Origin: Natranaerobius trueperi
Lineage (GTDB): Bacteria; Bacillota; Natranaerobiia; Natranaerobiales; Natranaerobiaceae
Assembly (NCBI RefSeq): GCF_002216005.1
Contig: NZ_NIQC01000025.1
Location: 1 to 39,953 of the forward strand
Direction: 5' to 3'
Length of the DNA stretch: 39,953 bases
The notes under the pieces were generated by a model that had not been told where the DNA came from, searched no databases, and saw only the letters and a program-made list of their open reading frames with translations. Both the position numbers and the translations under genes were made by a program. Position 1 is the stretch's first letter, and each line of letters opens with the position of its first letter. This document shows positions 26,710 to 34,653 of this stretch, one piece after another.

Positions 26710-26849
26710 AGTAGATAAACACAAAGAAGAATTCAATGTAAGTATAACTACTATAAGAAAAGCATTTTCATATTAAATAGTGATAAGATATTAAGTTTGA
26801 TCCCAAGAGTCGAAGCCCAAGTTACCCCTATAGATTTTAAGAAAATGAG
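26674..26849 (+). repeat. Decayed partial copy of the GntR gene and its promoter
   Basis: Two blocks match the GntR locus. 26674-26710 (ACTACTGACTTTTAGCATGATTC) matches the promoter stretch from 17574. 26724-26849 (from AAGAAGAATTCAATGTAAGT to AGATTTTAAGAAAATGA) matches 17789-17913, the recognition-helix part of the gene, at roughly nine in ten bases. About 180 bases between the blocks are missing, and indels break the frame. It replaces the end of the glycosyltransferase gene on one side and the start of the leucine-rich-repeat gene on the other. Confidence 0.85.
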
Positions 26850-27572
26850 AACTTAAGTTTCGGACTTAACCGGCCTTGAGTATGCATCAAATTTAGAAGA
26901 ATTGAAACTTCAAGGCCCCATTGGAACTAATCACCACGTATCTTTCCGACCGATTTAACTGACTTGGAGCCACTTGAAAACTAGAAAACCTAGAATCATT
27001 AAGTCTATATGGTAGATTTCATATGTTTCTCCATTAGAAAACCTAACTAATTTATACTGGCTAATTTAGAAAACTTAAAAAGTATTGCTTTAGATTGAAA
27101 TAGTATAACTGATATTTCTGATCTTCCTGATGCATTTCACCAATAGCTGAACTTGATAATAGAAATTAACAATATTAAACTGTCAGATAATCAAATAAGC
27201 AATGTTTTACCAATTTCAGATGTAAAAATTACTCAAGCCCTTAAGTTAGATAATAACCAAATAAGTGACTTATCTCCATTTAATAATATGGACAACTTAC
27301 CTGTCTTGTCACTAGACGACAATGAAATTGAAGATCTTTCACATATTACTGAAATAGAAGAACTAACTTCTGTATCACTAAACAATAACAAAATCAAGGA
27401 TATCACTCCACTATTAGAGATGGACAGTATTGTTGAAATTGAACATGGATTTAGTGAAGTAGACCTAAGACAAAACTATATAGATACATCACCCGAAAGT
27501 GAAACCATGGAAGTAATTGAAAAACTAGAAGAAAAAGAAGAAGAGGTTCATATTAACCTAGAAGAACAATAG
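26850..27572 (+). pseudogene. Leucine-rich-repeat protein (internalin-like), 5'-truncated and frameshifted
   Basis: A string of 22-residue leucine-rich repeats in changing frames: DLTGLEYASNLEELKLQG near 26860, LENLTNLYWL and LENLKSIALD near 27040-27095, then an open stretch from about 27153 to the stop with VLPISDVKITQALKLDNNQI, SDLSPFNNMDNLPVLSLDDN and EIEELTSVSLNNNKIKDITP. Repeats of the L..L..L.L..N.I.D..PL type are the internalin/BspA-like SDS22 class of surface proteins. The signal peptide and N-terminus are gone, replaced by the GntR scar, and several stop codons interrupt the first half. The final acidic tail (VIEKLEEKEEEVHINLEEQ) and terminator are intact. An open frame of 139 residues remains but has no plausible translation start. 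Confidence 0.8.
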
Positions 27573-27589
27573 ATAAATAATCTCACAAA

Positions 27590-27635
27590 AGAGTCAGCCT
27601 TCAAATGGATGCATTTAAAGGCTGACTTTATTTTG
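27590..27635 (+). terminator. Rho-independent terminator of the LRR gene
   Basis: AGTCAGCCTT...AAAGGCTGACT, with AAAT/ATTT continuing the stem, followed by TTATTTT. Confidence 0.85.
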
Positions 27636-27694
27636 TATGCCATGCAACTATTTAGATAGCGAATATTTTCAATGATATAAAAAGTCCTCATATT

Positions 27695-27724
27695 AAAACA
27701 CTCTCGAAAAGCCGAGAGTGTTTT
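27695..27724 (-). terminator. Rho-independent terminator of the pot-ade-phosphorylase operon
   Basis: AAAACACTCTCG, loop, CGAGAGTGTTTT. On the minus strand the stem is followed by AATATGAGG; it lies 22 bases after the phosphorylase stop and may work in both directions. Confidence 0.85.
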
Positions 27725-27746
27725 AATGTTTTGTTATATCTTATCT

Positions 27747-28493
27747 TTAGTTTTCTTTAGCTGACATATTAGCTGCACCTTTAAGAGCAACTGTAATAGC
27801 TTTTTTCTCAGCTTGATAGTAAAGACGCTCTTTTTCTTCTAAAGAGTAACCCTGCTTTAATATAATATTAGAATCAGTCCCTACTACTGCTCCTACCCGT
27901 AATCTTCGTTTAGATCCTACTATAAAAAGAGTTGAACACTCCATTTCAGAAACTACGACATCTGTATCTAGTAATAGATCATTTAATTCTTCATTTTGCA
28001 TATAGAATGCATCTCTAGTGTAGCTAGCACCAACAAAACATTGTTCATTTAACTCCTTTGACGTATCAACTAACTCATTAGTTACATCGAAATTTGCAAC
28101 AGCCGGATAACTCATTGGTAAGTATTCTGTAGAAGTTCCATCACCTCTTACTGCTGAATTAACCACTACAACACTACCAATAGGTATATCAGAACGTCTA
28201 GCTCCTGCAGAACCAACTCTAATGAAAGTATGTGCCCCGACTTTAGCTAATTCTTCAATTGCTATTGCTGCAGAAGGACCTCCAATTCCCGTTGAGCAGA
28301 CACTAACAGGTTGTCCATCATAATAGCCATTATAAATTACATATTCTCTGTTTTCTGCTACTTTGGTTGCTTCATCCATACAATCTGCTATTCTTTTTGC
28401 TCTTGCTGGATCACCCGGTAACAGCACGTACTGGTTTACATCGCCTTCTCTGCAGCGAATGTGTTTTTGAACATCAGTTGTTTTTTTATTCAT
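27747..28493 (-). CDS. Nucleoside phosphorylase, uridine phosphorylase/PNP-I family
   Basis: Cytosolic enzyme of 248 residues that splits a nucleoside with phosphate into base and (deoxy)ribose-1-phosphate. Family I (Udp/DeoD) features are clear: the phosphate-binding LLPGDPARAKRIADCMDE near residue 24, STGIGGPSAAIAIEELAKVG near residue 87, TFIRVGSAGARRSDIPIG near residue 109, and the nucleoside-binding VSEMECSTLFIVG near residue 184. The usual 'EMEsatLf' glutamates are conserved. By eye I cannot decide between uridine and purine substrates. The gene is two bases downstream of adenine deaminase and last in the operon, which makes adenosine or inosine breakdown plausible even though the sequence looks more like the uridine phosphorylase branch. 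Confidence 0.88.
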   Translation of the reverse strand: MNKKTTDVQKHIRCREGDVNQYVLLPGDPARAKRIADCMDEATKVAENREYVIYNGYYDGQPVSVCSTGIGGPSAAIAIEELAKVGAHTFIRVGSAGARRSDIPIGSVVVVNSAVRGDGTSTEYLPMSYPAVANFDVTNELVDTSKELNEQCFVGASYTRDAFYMQNEELNDLLLDTDVVVSEMECSTLFIVGSKRRLRVGAVVGTDSNIILKQGYSLEEKERLYYQAEKKAITVALKGAANMSAKEN

Positions 28494-28495
28494 GT

Positions 28496-30208
28496 TTATC
28501 CCTCCAAATACAAAGATACAAGTTGTGAAGATTTTACATTAACTAGTCCTTTATCAGTAATTTTTAGTTCTGGACTTACAGGTAATGAATTTGTACTAAA
28601 AGACATAATAGGATTATAGTGATTATAACCTAGCTCAGTCATTGCTTCTCTAACTTTATTTAGATCATCACTAACCTTTTTAGCAGGAGCTTCAGATAAT
28701 ATCCCAGCTACAGGAAGAGAAAGTTTAGCTAGAACCTGTTCATTGTCAACCACACAATAACCCCCATTCATATTTATCAGGGTATTCGCGGCTACTAGCA
28801 TATCTTTAATATTTGCTCCTATCACCATAAGGTTGTGGTGATCATGTGCATAGGTAGTTGCTATGCTTCCTTTAGAAATCGTATCTCCTGTAATAAGTCC
28901 AAAACCAACATTACCACTTCTATTATGGCGTTCGAACACAGCAGTTAACAGGTAGGGAGAATTCTCCCAGTCTAATTCTCCATTTTTAACAGGAAGTTCA
29001 TCGATTATTTCTTTAGTATAAGTCGTCCCATCTGAGACTTTCATAATTCTACAAGAAATATTCCCTTCATTAATAGGAGCTTTAACTACCAAATCTTCTT
29101 CTGTTAACTCGTTTATTTTAACACTTTTATAAAATCTTTCCGGAAATTTAAACGTATCATCTTTGGTGTCTTTATGGTTTAAAATTGGCTTACCATTTTT
29201 AAATACTTGATCTATTTCAAAGGTTTCATAATCATCTAAAAGTACAAAGTCTGCTACTTTCCCAGGTGCTATAATTCCTCTATCAAAAAGTTTCATTCTT
29301 TTTGCTGGTGTATAAGTAGAGCTATAAATTACCTTTGTTGCTGGTAAGCCAAGTTTTATTGCTTTTTTTATTACTCTATCTAAATGCCCCTCATTAACTA
29401 ATGTATCTGCCATGACATCATCTGTTACAAAGGCTATCTGATCATAAAAATTATGTTCTTTAATACAATCAACTACATCTTGAGTTAATGATTTTTCTTG
29501 TAGTTCTATAAACATGCCTTTTGATATTTTTTCTATCATATTTAGAGGTGATTGTTTGGTATGATCAGAATCTACCCCACTACAGAGCACGCTAGATAAT
29601 TCTTCACCACTTAAATCCGGACAGTGACCCTCAATCACCAAATTTGGATATTCAGATCGAAGGTAATTTAATATATTATTAATTTTACTGTCTCCTTGAT
29701 TAATAATGCTTGCAATATCCATTACTTCACCTAAACAAACTATATCATCATTATTTAGTAATCTCTTTATTTCAGGTAAATCTATCTGTGCACCAGAAGT
29801 TTCATGTTGAGTAGAAGGGACTGAACTTGGTATACCATAAAAAATATCAAGACTACAGTCTTTTCCTTCATCTACCATAGCAGTAATTCCATCCTCACCA
29901 AAGACATTGGCTATTTCATGAGGATCAGATACAACTGTAGTCACACCTCTTTTTGTAACTTCTTCAGAGAAAGTTGACGGAGTTATCATAGAACTTTCAA
30001 TATGAAGATGGATATCTATAAGTCCAGGGATCAAGTATTTACCTTTACAATCAATAATTTCATCGTAATCAGACACTTTACTAGTATTTGTAGCCTCTAA
30101 CTCTAAATGTTCAACTTTACCATTTTTAACAAACACTCTTCCAGGTTTAAATTGTTGTAAATGGGTAACAAAAATGTTTACATTATCTAAGATAAACTTG
30201 TTTTTCAT
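28496..30208 (-). CDS. ade: Adenine deaminase
   Basis: Amidohydrolase that converts adenine to hypoxanthine and ammonia with a binuclear metal centre. 570 residues, the usual length for bacterial and archaeal Ade. The metal-site motif is at residues 60-72 (IPGLIDIHLHIES, His67 and His69), followed by VVSDPHEIANVFG, the VIEGHCPDLSGEEL segment, and the DHTKQS and FVTDDVMAD motifs. The C-terminal half has the family's AHDHHNLMVIG and GGYCVVDNEQVLA regions. It lies in the middle of a six-gene minus-strand operon, after the PotD-type binding protein (66-base gap with a hairpin) and before the nucleoside phosphorylase (2-base gap). The two enzymes could feed purines into salvage or release ammonia. 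Confidence 0.95.
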   Translation of the reverse strand: MKNKFILDNVNIFVTHLQQFKPGRVFVKNGKVEHLELEATNTSKVSDYDEIIDCKGKYLIPGLIDIHLHIESSMITPSTFSEEVTKRGVTTVVSDPHEIANVFGEDGITAMVDEGKDCSLDIFYGIPSSVPSTQHETSGAQIDLPEIKRLLNNDDIVCLGEVMDIASIINQGDSKINNILNYLRSEYPNLVIEGHCPDLSGEELSSVLCSGVDSDHTKQSPLNMIEKISKGMFIELQEKSLTQDVVDCIKEHNFYDQIAFVTDDVMADTLVNEGHLDRVIKKAIKLGLPATKVIYSSTYTPAKRMKLFDRGIIAPGKVADFVLLDDYETFEIDQVFKNGKPILNHKDTKDDTFKFPERFYKSVKINELTEEDLVVKAPINEGNISCRIMKVSDGTTYTKEIIDELPVKNGELDWENSPYLLTAVFERHNRSGNVGFGLITGDTISKGSIATTYAHDHHNLMVIGANIKDMLVAANTLINMNGGYCVVDNEQVLAKLSLPVAGILSEAPAKKVSDDLNKVREAMTELGYNHYNPIMSFSTNSLPVSPELKITDKGLVNVKSSQLVSLYLEG

Positions 30209-30237
30209 TTAACCAACCCCATTTTATAAAATTTATC

Positions 30238-30266
30238 CTGGTATGAGAATGACCTCATACCAGGGA
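30238..30266 (-). terminator. Intergenic hairpin between potD-type gene and ade
   Basis: CCTGGTATGAG pairs perfectly with CTCATACCAGG. On the minus strand it is followed by ATAAATTTTAT, a poor T-tract, so it is more likely a partial terminator or an RNA-stabilising stem separating transporter and enzyme expression. Confidence 0.6.
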
Positions 30267-30274
30267 AAATCTTG

Positions 30275-31336
30275 CTATTGAGAAAGCTCTCGATTCCATC
30301 TGTGACTCCACTCTTCTGTATGCTCAACAATATAATCTGAATCTGTAGTTCGCAGACTTTCAATTACATCTTCACCATAGGTTAAGCCTTCAGCTTCTTC
30401 TTCTGTTAACTCAACATTTTTATTTATTGGTGAATCAAGCTTATCTAGAGCATTTCTTTCTTGAACTTCTTCACTTAATAAGAAGTTAATGAACTCTTCA
30501 GCTAACTCTTGATTTTCAGTTCCTTCTACCACGTTCACAACATTTCTATTAACAAAAGTACCTTCAACAGGATCAACCCACTCTGCTGATGGCAGTCCAT
30601 CTTTAATACCTTCAAAAGCGAAATCTTGAACACCTGCTATCAAGACTTCACCTTGCGTAAACATATTTACCAGTTCAGATGATCTTCCGTAATATTCTAA
30701 GACGTTTTCGTCTAGGTCTTTTAGGGCTTCAAAAGCTTCATCTTCATCTTGTATAGTAACACCTTGTTTATCTTCAGCTGCTATTACTACATTTAAAGGT
30801 CCGGCTGTAGTATTAATCTCTGGCATGGATACCCTACCTTCAAACTCTTCATTCCATAGGTCAGTCCATGACTCAACTTCCATATCAACTTCCTCTGAAT
30901 CATATACTAAGCCGTAACTACCAATAGTATAAGCTGGCCCATACTCTTCTCCTAAGGGAGCTTGTCCAATTTCATAAATTTCTTCTAGGTTAGGTATGTT
31001 TTCACGATTGATTTCAGCAAATAATCCATCATTTCTTCCTTGTATTGCATAGTTCTCAGCTAAATAGATTACATCTACTACTTGGTCTTGCCCTTCTTCA
31101 GCTCTCATTCTAACCTCATTTAATCTTTCAGAGTTGTTTCCAACTACTAGTTCAATCTCTACATCATGTTCTTCTTCAAAAGGAGTAAATACGTTTTCCC
31201 AGAATATATCCTCATTAAAACCCCAAGTAGAAATGACTAAAGTATCTTTATCACTAGCATCATCTCCACAACCTGTTAAACTAAATAATAGTAGTACTGA
31301 TAACCCCAACAAACTTATTAAAGAAGCTTTTCTCAT
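30275..31336 (-). CDS. ABC transporter substrate-binding lipoprotein, PotD-type
   Basis: Extracellular solute receptor of 353 residues, tethered by a lipid on Cys23 (signal peptide ending LFSLTGC). The fold is the two-lobed family of spermidine/putrescine and iron-binding receptors: LVISTWGFNEDIFWENVFTP at the start of lobe 1, DVIYLAENYAIQGRNDGLFA, then AYTIGSYGLVYDSEEVDMEV and WTDLWNEEFEGRVSMPEI. It is strongly acidic, as expected for a protein facing brine. It follows the ATPase gene after 29 bases. PotD-like sequence would suggest polyamines, but the downstream adenine deaminase and nucleoside phosphorylase allow a nucleobase or nucleoside ligand instead. The sequence alone does not decide. 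Confidence 0.88.
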   Translation of the reverse strand: MRKASLISLLGLSVLLLFSLTGCGDDASDKDTLVISTWGFNEDIFWENVFTPFEEEHDVEIELVVGNNSERLNEVRMRAEEGQDQVVDVIYLAENYAIQGRNDGLFAEINRENIPNLEEIYEIGQAPLGEEYGPAYTIGSYGLVYDSEEVDMEVESWTDLWNEEFEGRVSMPEINTTAGPLNVVIAAEDKQGVTIQDEDEAFEALKDLDENVLEYYGRSSELVNMFTQGEVLIAGVQDFAFEGIKDGLPSAEWVDPVEGTFVNRNVVNVVEGTENQELAEEFINFLLSEEVQERNALDKLDSPINKNVELTEEEAEGLTYGEDVIESLRTTDSDYIVEHTEEWSHRWNRELSQ

Positions 31337-31365
31337 AAGTCTTCTCCCCTCTCTCTTTTTAATAA

Positions 31366-32430
31366 TTAAAGTAAGACAATTTTGTTTTCCTTAAATTTAA
31401 GTGTTACTTTTTCTTCTGAATCAAAGAGTTCATTTGTGTCATCATTTACTATAATAGTACCTATAGGAGTTTCTACTTCATACTGGTATTGCTGCCCTAA
31501 AAAAGTTCTAATTCGAACAGTTCCTGGAATATGGTTAGCTTTTTCTTTGTTATCTCCTCCTTTCATGATATCAATATCATCAGGTCTGATAGCCATTCTA
31601 TTTGGAGATTTTATCTCTTTTCCATCATAAGTTGTGGCTACAAACCTGTAGTTTTCTTCTGTTGACAGATGAACTCCATCTTCTCGTGGTGTACTATCTA
31701 AAACATCAACAAAGTTATCAAACCCAACAAAATCGGCAACAAATTCTGTTTTAGGTCGCGAGTAAATTTCTTCAGGTGTACCAAGTTGTTCAATATCTCC
31801 TTTGTTCAAAATAGCAACCTTATCAGAAATTGAAAAACACTCTTCTTGATCGTGAGTTACATAAACTGTAGTGATACCAAGCTTTTGTTGAATCTTCCTT
31901 ATTTCAACTCGCATAGTAACACGTAATTTAGCATCTAAATTACATAAAGGCTCATCTAGTAACAATAGATCTGGATTAATCACTAAAGCTCTAGCTAAAG
32001 CAACCCTTTGACTTTGACCTCCTGATAATTCTCCGGGATATCGTGATTCATAACCAGTTAAATCAACTATTTCTAGGACCTCTGCCACACGCTTTTTTAT
32101 TTCTTCTGGAGAAACTTTTCGTAGCTTTAGCCCAAAGGCAACATTTTCATATACTGACATATGAGGAAACAAAGCATAATTTTGAAATAGATAGCCAAAA
32201 TTTCTTTTGTATACGGGAATTTTAGTATAATCTTGTTCTTTAAATATAAAATTTCCACTTCTTGTAGGTAAAAAGCCGGCAATAACCCTTAAAGTTGTAG
32301 TTTTTCCGCAACCACTAGGGCCGAGTAGTGATATTAATTCCCCATCATTTACAGAAAGGTTAAGTTTTTCTAATACTAAACTTTTTTTGTTATAACCAAC
32401 CGAAATGTCTTCTAGGCGCAAAAGAGCCAT
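31366..32430 (-). CDS. potA: ABC transporter ATP-binding protein, PotA-type
   Basis: Cytoplasmic ATPase, 354 residues, driving the PotBC permease. Walker A is GPSGCGKTT at 37-45, the Q-loop FQNYALFPHMSVYENV at 82-97, the signature LSGGQSQRVALARAL at 135-149, Walker B LLLLDEP at 155-161, and the H-loop YVTHDQEEC shortly after. The last 120 residues form a TOBE/OB domain (MAIRPDDIDIM, GTVRIRTFLGQQYQYEVETP), usual for the PotA/MalK/FbpC type, where it serves regulation. It lies 46 bases downstream of the PotC-type gene. The potA symbol reflects family resemblance, not proven polyamine transport. Confidence 0.92.
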   Translation of the reverse strand: MALLRLEDISVGYNKKSLVLEKLNLSVNDGELISLLGPSGCGKTTTLRVIAGFLPTRSGNFIFKEQDYTKIPVYKRNFGYLFQNYALFPHMSVYENVAFGLKLRKVSPEEIKKRVAEVLEIVDLTGYESRYPGELSGGQSQRVALARALVINPDLLLLDEPLCNLDAKLRVTMRVEIRKIQQKLGITTVYVTHDQEECFSISDKVAILNKGDIEQLGTPEEIYSRPKTEFVADFVGFDNFVDVLDSTPREDGVHLSTEENYRFVATTYDGKEIKSPNRMAIRPDDIDIMKGGDNKEKANHIPGTVRIRTFLGQQYQYEVETPIGTIIVNDDTNELFDSEEKVTLKFKENKIVLL

Positions 32431-32476
32431 AACATAATCCCCCTTATAGATAATCTTCGTTAGTGTACAGGGCTAT

Positions 32477-33262
32477 TTACTTGGCAAAATGGGTTAACCC
32501 TAATGTCTTTTCAATTGCAAACATAATTATTACTGTAATAATCATTAAAACTACTGAAAGTGCTGAAATTGTAGGATCAAAGTAATATTCTACATAACTT
32601 AGCATCTGAATTGGTAAAGTCGATATACCTGGTCCTGTAAGAAATACAGACACCGGAACATTATTAAATGAATTAATGAACGCTAATATGAAAGCAGCTA
32701 TAATACCTGAACGAATATTAGGTAAAACAACTACAAAAAAAGCATGTAAGCGATTACAACCAAGGCTCATAGCGGCTTCTTCTACAGTATAATTAAAATT
32801 CATTAAACTAGATGAAATTACTCGTACAACATAAGGAAGAATCACAATTGTATGACCGATCAGTAAACCTCTATAGTATGGGATGCCCATATTAATAACT
32901 AAAAACTTTAGTAAAGCGTACCCAAGAACAACCATAGGGATTACAACAGGTGATAAGAAGAAATTAGATAAGATACTTTTTCCAAAAAAATCAAATCTAC
33001 TAAGGGCATAAGCTACAGGTATCCCTATTAAAAGGGCCAAGACTGTTCCGATAACAGCAATTTCAAGACTGACCCGAAATGTTCTAACAAACATATCTAC
33101 TTGAAATATATTAAAAAACCACTGTAAGGAAAAACTTTCTGGAGGAAAACTCAAGTAACTTTCCCCACTAAATGCTGTAACAGTTATAATTACTAAAGGA
33201 CCAATCAAAAAAGTATATACGAGCATGGTGAAAAAAGTTAAAAATTTATTTGTTTCATTCAT
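32477..33262 (-). CDS. potC: ABC transporter permease, PotC-type
   Basis: Inner-membrane permease of 261 residues with about six helices (FLTFFTMLVYTFLIGPLVIITV at the start; ISALSVVLMIITVIIMFAIE at the end). The EAA loop that docks on the ATPase is EEAAMSLGCNRLHAFFVVVLPNI. The frame can be extended to 33301, but that would run into the PotB-type gene. The ATG at 33262 is preceded by AAGGGGTGA at ten bases and matches the usual start, so I choose it. The gene then begins seven bases after the potB stop. Transcribed second in the operon. Confidence 0.9.
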   Translation of the reverse strand: MNETNKFLTFFTMLVYTFLIGPLVIITVTAFSGESYLSFPPESFSLQWFFNIFQVDMFVRTFRVSLEIAVIGTVLALLIGIPVAYALSRFDFFGKSILSNFFLSPVVIPMVVLGYALLKFLVINMGIPYYRGLLIGHTIVILPYVVRVISSSLMNFNYTVEEAAMSLGCNRLHAFFVVVLPNIRSGIIAAFILAFINSFNNVPVSVFLTGPGISTLPIQMLSYVEYYFDPTISALSVVLMIITVIIMFAIEKTLGLTHFAK

Positions 33263-33269
33263 ATCATTT

Positions 33270-34103
33270 TCACCCCTTTGGATTAAGCTTTTTAGCGCCA
33301 CGGTTAATCACAGTAATGATGGCCATAGTTGTTAAGATCATAATAGTTGCTATAACTGAAGCTGTAGTCCAGTCATTCAAAGTTCTAGCGTTTTCATATA
33401 GTAATGTTGCCATCACCCTAGTCCTTGAACCACCAAGTAATTGAGGGGTAGTATAGGCTGTAAAACTACCACAAAAGACTAGGACACTTCCAATTACTAC
33501 TCCTGGTAAACTAAGTGGGAATACAATTTTCAAAAAAGCTTTTAATTTCGAAGCACCTAAACTTTCTGCTGCTAAAACTAAATTATGATCAATATTTTCC
33601 ATAACACCTACTAAAGACAGTATCATAAGTGGCAAAAATAAATGTACAAAACCTATTATTATAGCAGCCTCAGTATATAAAATAGATAATGGTTCTTCGA
33701 TAATATTTAAGCTAGTCAAAAAGTTATTTACTAATCCTTGTCTCCCAAGTACAACAATCCAACTAAATGACCTAACAACTGGGCTTGTTAACAAAGGAAA
33801 TACTGCTAATGCTATATATAGCCCACGTTTTTTTATATTTGATTTAGATATAAAGTAAGAAGTTGGAAAGCCTAGCGTAACAGCGATCAAAGTACTAATT
33901 AAGGCGATTCTTAAAGTTCGAAAGTAAATATTCATGTTATATGGATCTTTGAAAAAATCTCCATACCTCTCAAGGGAAAACTCTCCACCTACTTGAATAG
34001 TTTCCATAAATATTGAAAACAAAGGGATAAGTTGAAATATAACCAGGAATAGTAAACCCGGTGATATAAGTAAAAGTACTTTTTTTGCAGTAAACATCCC
34101 CAA
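33270..34103 (-). CDS. potB: ABC transporter permease, PotB-type
   Basis: Inner-membrane permease of 277 residues and first annotated gene of the six-gene operon. About six helices (VLLLISPGLLFLVIFQLIPLFSIFM at the start). The EAA loop is LAAESLGASKLKAFLKIVFPLSLPG. Together with PotC it forms the channel for the solute bound by the lipoprotein. GAGGAGGAATTGGGG precedes the ATG. A possible 16-codon ORF ends nine bases upstream of the start. The 550-base gap upstream is shared with the divergent brnQ gene. Confidence 0.9.
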   Translation of the reverse strand: MGMFTAKKVLLLISPGLLFLVIFQLIPLFSIFMETIQVGGEFSLERYGDFFKDPYNMNIYFRTLRIALISTLIAVTLGFPTSYFISKSNIKKRGLYIALAVFPLLTSPVVRSFSWIVVLGRQGLVNNFLTSLNIIEEPLSILYTEAAIIIGFVHLFLPLMILSLVGVMENIDHNLVLAAESLGASKLKAFLKIVFPLSLPGVVIGSVLVFCGSFTAYTTPQLLGGSRTRVMATLLYENARTLNDWTTASVIATIMILTTMAIITVINRGAKKLNPKG

Positions 34104-34111
34104 TTCCTCCT

Positions 34112-34162
34112 CTAAAGCAGGTTAATTTCATCAAACATCTGCTTAATCTTTAATTTGTTCAT
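34112..34162 (-). CDS. Possible 16-residue leader ORF upstream of potB
   Basis: Minus-strand ATG at 34160-34162, preceded by GAGGGGATACCTT, encodes MNKLKIKQMFDEINLL and ends at TAG just before the potB ribosome site. Good ribosome binding site and tight spacing suggest it may be translated, coupling or attenuating expression of the transporter. It may also be chance. Confidence 0.35.
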   Translation of the reverse strand: MNKLKIKQMFDEINLL

Positions 34163-34653
34163 AAGGTATCCCCTCTAATAGATCTTGCTCCCCCCCTTCA
34201 ACATCCTCATTACAGCTCTAACTACTTTCTTGAAATTTTCAAAAAAACATCGACGAAACTATTATAACTAATTAAATGAATAATTAAAATAGAAATAACT
34301 AAAAATAATGCTTTTTTTGATAGATTTCGACAGGACCTTCTTAGTACTGAAATATTTATGATCACGAAAATTAGCTAAATATATCAAAACCCCTCTTTTC
34401 TATAAAACATATACATAGATCAAAAATCTATAATATTTTAGGGAGGTTTTACATACCAATGTAATGTCTAAAAATAACTTAAATTTCACCTTACTAAAAT
34501 TCAGGAAACGAATCCACTGTATTCAATTTTTTGAATTTAGAGAATTATCAAAATATTGTTATCAATAACACCAAAACTCACTATTAATTAAAGGGGGGAT
34601 TAAAACTTTTAGGCTTTGTGATATTACAGAATTAATATATTAGGAGGGTCATA
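34163..34653. other. Long divergent intergenic region between pot operon and brnQ
   Basis: About 490 bases holding the promoters of two large operons. Minus-strand TATAAT-like -10 at 34261-34266 with a poor -35. Two inverted repeats near brnQ: ATTCAA-TTTT-TTGAAT (34521-34536) and TGTTAT-CA-ATAACA (34557-34570), both operator-like. No T-box, purine riboswitch or other known RNA element is recognised. GGAGGG precedes brnQ. Confidence 0.5.

Noticed and set aside
27153-27572. Intact small leucine-rich-repeat gene
   Set aside because: The frame starts with an ATG without ribosome site in the middle of a repeat, and the same repeats continue upstream in other frames, so it is the tail of a broken longer gene.
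34521-34545. CodY box upstream of brnQ
   Set aside because: AATTTTTTGAATTTA has at least four mismatches to the CodY consensus, which is common by chance in AT-rich DNA.
34163-34653. T-box or purine riboswitch in the pot/brnQ gap
   Set aside because: No AGGGTGG-type T-box sequence and no purine aptamer core could be found.
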